DNA from: Candidatus Nealsoniibacteriota bacterium
Lineage (GTDB): Bacteria > Patescibacteriota > Minisyncoccia > Minisyncoccales > MHMH01
Assembly: GCA_016186525.1 (NCBI GenBank)
Contig: JACPLM010000013.1
Span: 1-7,337, forward strand
Length of the DNA stretch: 7,337 nt
Direction of reading: 5' to 3'
Positions 4,558-7,337 of this stretch are shown here, one piece after another. Below the pieces are notes generated by a model. That model ran no database searches. It had not been told where the DNA came from and worked only from the letters and a program-made list of their open reading frames with translations. The first letter of the stretch is position 1. Every line of letters begins with the position of its first letter. The translations under genes were made by a program, and so were the position numbers.

Positions 4558-4761
4558 ATGACTAAGAAGCAGCAATTTTTATTGGAACATAACAAGCTGT
4601 CTTCTGTTGACTTGCAAACTACAGTGGCAATGCTTTCTCGCTTTAAAATTGAAAAGGCATCGCTTTTCAAAGACAACGATTGGTCAATTGAAAAACTAAG
4701 AAGGCCATTTATTTTTTGGCTTACATCTTTTTCGTCGCAAGAAAGAAAAGATATGAATTAA
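4558..4761 (+). CDS. Small unrecognised protein (67 residues) downstream of the toxin
   Basis: Not recognised. ATG 4558 is preferred over the TTG directly before it (4555). The product is mixed and helical-looking, starting MTKKQQFLLEHNKLSS, with a basic middle (LSRFKIEKASLFKDND) and an aromatic stretch WSIEKLRRPFIFWLTSF before an acidic/basic tail. It lacks cysteines and a catalytic motif. The aromatic segment (RRPFIFWLTSF) is too short and too charged at its edges for a sure membrane helix. The gene sits between the toxin (48 bp away) and a strong terminator, so it may be the last gene of the toxin-antitoxin transcript or have its own weak promoter. Whether it belongs functionally to that module is unknown. 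Its codon use and single clean frame support a real gene only moderately. Confidence 0.55.
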   Translation: MTKKQQFLLEHNKLSSVDLQTTVAMLSRFKIEKASLFKDNDWSIEKLRRPFIFWLTSFSSQERKDMN

Positions 4762-4787
4762 TCGGAATTAAATATTCCCCCGTTTTT

Positions 4788-4826
4788 AAAAATCGCTCTA
4801 TGCCTTTCAGGCCGAGCGGTTTTTTT
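4788..4826 (+). terminator. Rho-independent terminator before the zwf-gnd fusion
   Basis: AAAAATCGCTC (4788-4798) pairs with GAGCGGTTTTT (4814-4824), with one U-G wobble. Inside lies a second perfect stem GCCT-TTC-AGGC (4802-4812), so the hairpin is long and strong and ends in seven T (4820-4826). It separates the upstream genes from the metabolic gene and abuts that gene's -10 box. Confidence 0.88.
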
Positions 4827-4827
4827 G

Positions 4828-4833
4828 TATAAT
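4828..4833 (+). promoter_or_regulatory. -10 box TATAAT of the zwf-gnd fusion gene
   Basis: A perfect TATAAT one base after the terminator T-tract, ending exactly 8 nt before ATG 4842. Any -35 would fall inside the terminator hairpin (about 4805-4810, TTTCAG), and none is convincing. AGGA at 4834-4837 could be a weak SD only if transcription starts earlier than expected. Confidence 0.6.
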
Positions 4834-4841
4834 AGGATAAC

Positions 4842-7169
4842 ATGCCGACAATCCTCGTTATTTTCGGAGCAACGGGAGATCTGATGCGCAAAAAGATAGC
4901 CCCTGCCTTGCTGCATTTATTTAATAAAGGAGAGCTCCCGCGCTTTTTTCACATTTTCGGGTTTTCAAAAGAAGATATTACCGATAGTGAATTCCGTAAT
5001 TTTATTAAAGAAACTATAATCCAGCACCCGGATTTTAAGAATATTGGCGAAAAGCTTGATCAATTTTTGAAATTATTTTCTTATCATAAAGGGCTCTTTG
5101 AGGATCTTGCAGATTACAAGGCATTAGACAAAGCGGCCAAAGAAGTTGACGATCAGTGGGGCGTTTGCGCCAACAAACTTTTTTATTTAGCCGCTCCTCC
5201 TCAATTTTACGAGCCGATTTTTATGAATCTTGCAAGTTCTGGCCTTACCAAACCGTGCAGCGAGGAGGAGGGCTGGACGAGGGTGATTGTGGAAAAACCC
5301 TTTGGCAAAGATTTAAATACCGCCAACAAGCTTGAGGATTTGCTTTGCAAGCTTTTCAAAGAGGTGCAGATTTACCGCATTGACCATTACTTAGCCAAAG
5401 AAATGCTCCAGAATATCCTTGCTTTCAGGTTTTCCAATAATCTTTTTGAGAACAGCTGGAATCAGGGTTCTATTGAGAAAATTGAAGTTCGGCTTTGGGA
5501 AAAGCTCGGGGTGGAAGACAGGGGAGCGCTTTACGATGGCTTGGGAGCTCTAAGAGACGTTGGCCAGAATCATATTTTGCAAATGCTGGCCTTAGTCGCA
5601 ATGAATAATCCCGTTGATTTTTCAGCAGAGTCCATCAGAGGCAAAAGAGAGGAAGCGTTAAAAAATCTTATTCCGCCATTGCAAAAAGAAATTGAAGATT
5701 TTTCTTTTCGAGCTCAATACGACGGCTATCGCGATATTAACGGCGTAGCTAAAGATTCTGCGACCGAAACTTATTTTAAAGTCAGAGCGTTTTTATCTGC
5801 TCCCAAATGGCAGGGAGTGCCTATTATTCTTGAGTCCGGCAAGCGGTTGAAAGAACAATGCAAAGAAGTGATTATCACCTTTAAGCATCAGATACCCTGC
5901 CTGTGTCCCGAAGGCCCGGAGCACTATAAAAATAAGATAATTATCCGCCTTGAGCCCGAAGAGCAGATTATATTGCGATTTTGGTCTAAAAAACCGGGCC
6001 TTGGCTTTGAGACAGAGGAGCGCGATTTTAATTTTCTCTTAAGAGAGCGCGGCAGAAGCCCGCAATATACAGAAGAGTACGAGCGCCTTTTAATTGACTG
6101 CATTGAAGGAAATCAAACTCTTTTTGTTTCAAGCGAAGAAGTAAAGGCAATGTGGCGATATATCGATCCTATTTTAAACGCTTGGAAAAATAACGCAGTT
6201 CCGTTAAAAACCTACAAGCCGGATACGGCAGATCCCATTGTTGAGTCGCAGTATATTAATAAATCTTCTGCTCGCATCGGCGAACTCAAAAAAGAAATCG
6301 GAATTGTCGGATTGGGAAAAATGGGCAAAAATATGTCAGACCGCTTGTTAGAGAAAGGGTGGAAAGTGCTGGGCTTTGACAAAGACCACGATTTCGGAAA
6401 ATTAGTTAAGGGGCTTATTGCGCCGCGCATTGTTTGGCTGATGGTGCCCGCTGCGGCAGTTAATGAAGTAATTTTTGGAAAAAACGGTTTGGCGCAATTT
6501 TTAAGCAGGGGAGACACTATTATTGACGGCGGTAATTCTTTTTTCAAAGATTCAATAGTCAGATTTAAAAAATTAAAGAAAAAAAGCATTAGTTTTGTTG
6601 ATGCGGGAGTTTCGGGCGGCCCCGAAGGGGCTCGCCACGGCGCTTGTTTGATGATTGGCGGAGAAAAAGAAGTTTTCCGGAATTTGGAGCCGCTTTTTAA
6701 GGACCTTGCCCAGAATAACGGTTATCAGTTTTTTGAGGGAGCTGGCGCCGGCCATTTTATTAAAATGGTGCACAACGGCATTGAATACGGCTATATGCAG
6801 GCCATTGCCGAAGGATTTTCCATATTGAAAAAAGCAAAATATAACCTGAACCTAACCCAAATAGCCGATGTTTATAACCACGGAAGCGTGATCGAGTCGC
6901 GTTTGATGTCGTGGCTCAAAAAATCTTTTGAACTGCACGGAGAAAATCTAAAGGAAGTGACAGGATCCGTTGCCCATACCGGCGAAGTGGAGCATATGAT
7001 TAAAACGGCAAAAGGACTGAAGGTGAAATCACGCATCATTGAGTCGGCATTGCAGTTCAGAATTCAATCTGAAAAGAATCCAAGCTACGCCGGGAAAATT
7101 TTATCAGCCCTTCGCCAGCAGTTCGGAGGACACAGCGTAACTAAAAAACGTGATATCATAAAATTATGA
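4842..7169 (+). CDS. zwf-gnd: Bifunctional glucose-6-phosphate dehydrogenase / 6-phosphogluconate dehydrogenase fusion
   Basis: One uninterrupted 775-residue protein with two complete oxidative pentose-phosphate enzymes. Residues 1-460 are G6PD: FGATGDL (8-14, dinucleotide loop, followed by RKK), EKPFG (151-155), RIDHYLAKE (179-187, with His182 and Lys186; the usual Gly is Ala185), and ALRDVGQNH with catalytic-base His244. Residues about 484-775 are a short 6PGDH: GLGKMG (490-495), IDGGNS (561-566), GVSGGPEGAR (589-598), catalytic Lys641 and Glu648 in HFIKMVHNGIEYG, and NHGSVIESRL (679-688). The roughly 290-residue length and Asp513 at the end of strand 2 (LGFD) fit the short, NAD-preferring 6PGDH class, while the G6PD half should use NADP. 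They are joined by a roughly 25-residue linker with no internal start site. No lactonase domain is present, so the lactone must hydrolyse spontaneously or by another gene's product. Cytosolic. Confidence 0.95.
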   Translation: MPTILVIFGATGDLMRKKIAPALLHLFNKGELPRFFHIFGFSKEDITDSEFRNFIKETIIQHPDFKNIGEKLDQFLKLFSYHKGLFEDLADYKALDKAAKEVDDQWGVCANKLFYLAAPPQFYEPIFMNLASSGLTKPCSEEEGWTRVIVEKPFGKDLNTANKLEDLLCKLFKEVQIYRIDHYLAKEMLQNILAFRFSNNLFENSWNQGSIEKIEVRLWEKLGVEDRGALYDGLGALRDVGQNHILQMLALVAMNNPVDFSAESIRGKREEALKNLIPPLQKEIEDFSFRAQYDGYRDINGVAKDSATETYFKVRAFLSAPKWQGVPIILESGKRLKEQCKEVIITFKHQIPCLCPEGPEHYKNKIIIRLEPEEQIILRFWSKKPGLGFETEERDFNFLLRERGRSPQYTEEYERLLIDCIEGNQTLFVSSEEVKAMWRYIDPILNAWKNNAVPLKTYKPDTADPIVESQYINKSSARIGELKKEIGIVGLGKMGKNMSDRLLEKGWKVLGFDKDHDFGKLVKGLIAPRIVWLMVPAAAVNEVIFGKNGLAQFLSRGDTIIDGGNSFFKDSIVRFKKLKKKSISFVDAGVSGGPEGARHGACLMIGGEKEVFRNLEPLFKDLAQNNGYQFFEGAGAGHFIKMVHNGIEYGYMQAIAEGFSILKKAKYNLNLTQIADVYNHGSVIESRLMSWLKKSFELHGENLKEVTGSVAHTGEVEHMIKTAKGLKVKSRIIESALQFRIQSEKNPSYAGKILSALRQQFGGHSVTKKRDIIKL

Positions 7170-7327
7170 ATAATGCTTTTTCTAAAATTTGGATTATAAT
7201 AAAAAGATCAAAGTCAATTTTCCGTTTGGCTCCCATTGAGGAGGAATGGGAAGAAGTGATTGACTTTACAAAAATTCGCAAAAGAGGAGTGTCTATTAAA
7301 GATATTCTTTCTTATTTTAACTATTGA
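7166..7327 (+). CDS. Possible small coupled gene (53 residues)
   Basis: ATG 7166 overlaps the stop codon of the fusion gene (ATGA at 7166-7169), the same coupling seen in the toxin-antitoxin pair, and the frame ends at TGA 7325-7327 inside the window. The product starts basic and hydrophobic (MNNAFSKIWIIIKRSKSIFR), continues acidic (EEEWEEVIDF) and ends KIRKRGVSIKDILSYFNY. It is not recognised. A TATAAT (7195-7200) lies within it and could instead serve something downstream. It could be a genuine tiny protein or a chance frame. Confidence 0.4.
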   Translation: MNNAFSKIWIIIKRSKSIFRLAPIEEEWEEVIDFTKIRKRGVSIKDILSYFNY

Positions 7328-7337
7328 GCGGAGATCC

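Noticed and set aside
6212..6773. Two minus-strand frames inside the 6PGDH half
   Set aside because: Shadows of a strongly conserved coding region on the + strand.
7195..7200. TATAAT as promoter of a further gene
   Set aside because: No ATG follows at the usual 8-nt distance and no gene start is seen before the window ends.
1..7337. CRISPR array, rRNA, riboswitch, or UGA-as-Gly recoding
   Set aside because: No spaced repeat array or rRNA or riboswitch core was seen, and TGA is the natural stop of two well-identified genes.

Overview
The window looks like part of the genome of a small, streamlined bacterium, most likely Candidate Phyla Radiation (Patescibacteria, Parcubacteria-like). This is an inference from gene style, not from a marker gene. 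Genes are short and closely packed, all on the + strand. Leaders are A-rich and mostly lack a Shine-Dalgarno (SD) sequence. The standard code fits, because TGA is used as a stop by the antitoxin and by the pentose-phosphate fusion.

Layout. (1) 1-648 is decayed sequence: the end of an unrecognised reading frame, a STAS-like (DUF4325) gene broken by frameshifts, then a short tandem/inverted repeat. (2) 649-1861 is a secreted subtilisin-type protease whose signal peptide appears to be cut off by a one-base frameshift. (3) 1862-2030 holds a tRNA-3'-end-like motif, a strong terminator and a promoter. (4) 2031-3773 is a run of redox or membrane genes: an atypical SDR oxidoreductase, a DoxX-like four-helix membrane protein, a monocluster ferredoxin lacking the second cysteine ligand, and a 54-residue Cys-rich protein. 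(5) 3774-4510 is a compact toxin-antitoxin module: an HTH antitoxin overlapping a Doc/Fic toxin by 4 bp, under a promoter packed with GTTAAC operator elements. (6) 4558-4761 is an unrecognised small gene followed by a strong terminator. (7) 4842-7169 is the most striking gene, a single 775-residue protein fusing glucose-6-phosphate dehydrogenase (step 1 of the oxidative pentose phosphate pathway) to 6-phosphogluconate dehydrogenase (step 3). (8) 7166-7327 is a possible small gene coupled to it.

Working together. The fusion would make NADPH and a second reduced nucleotide plus ribulose-5-phosphate, without a lactonase encoded here. The SDR, DoxX-like protein and ferredoxin suggest redox housekeeping, but no shared pathway can be proven from sequence. 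The toxin-antitoxin pair is an independent, self-regulated module.

A regulatory theme runs through the window. Three genes have a -10 hexamer ending exactly 8 nt before the ATG, which implies leaderless mRNAs. The SDR gene instead has a longer leader, an SD sequence and a TTG start.
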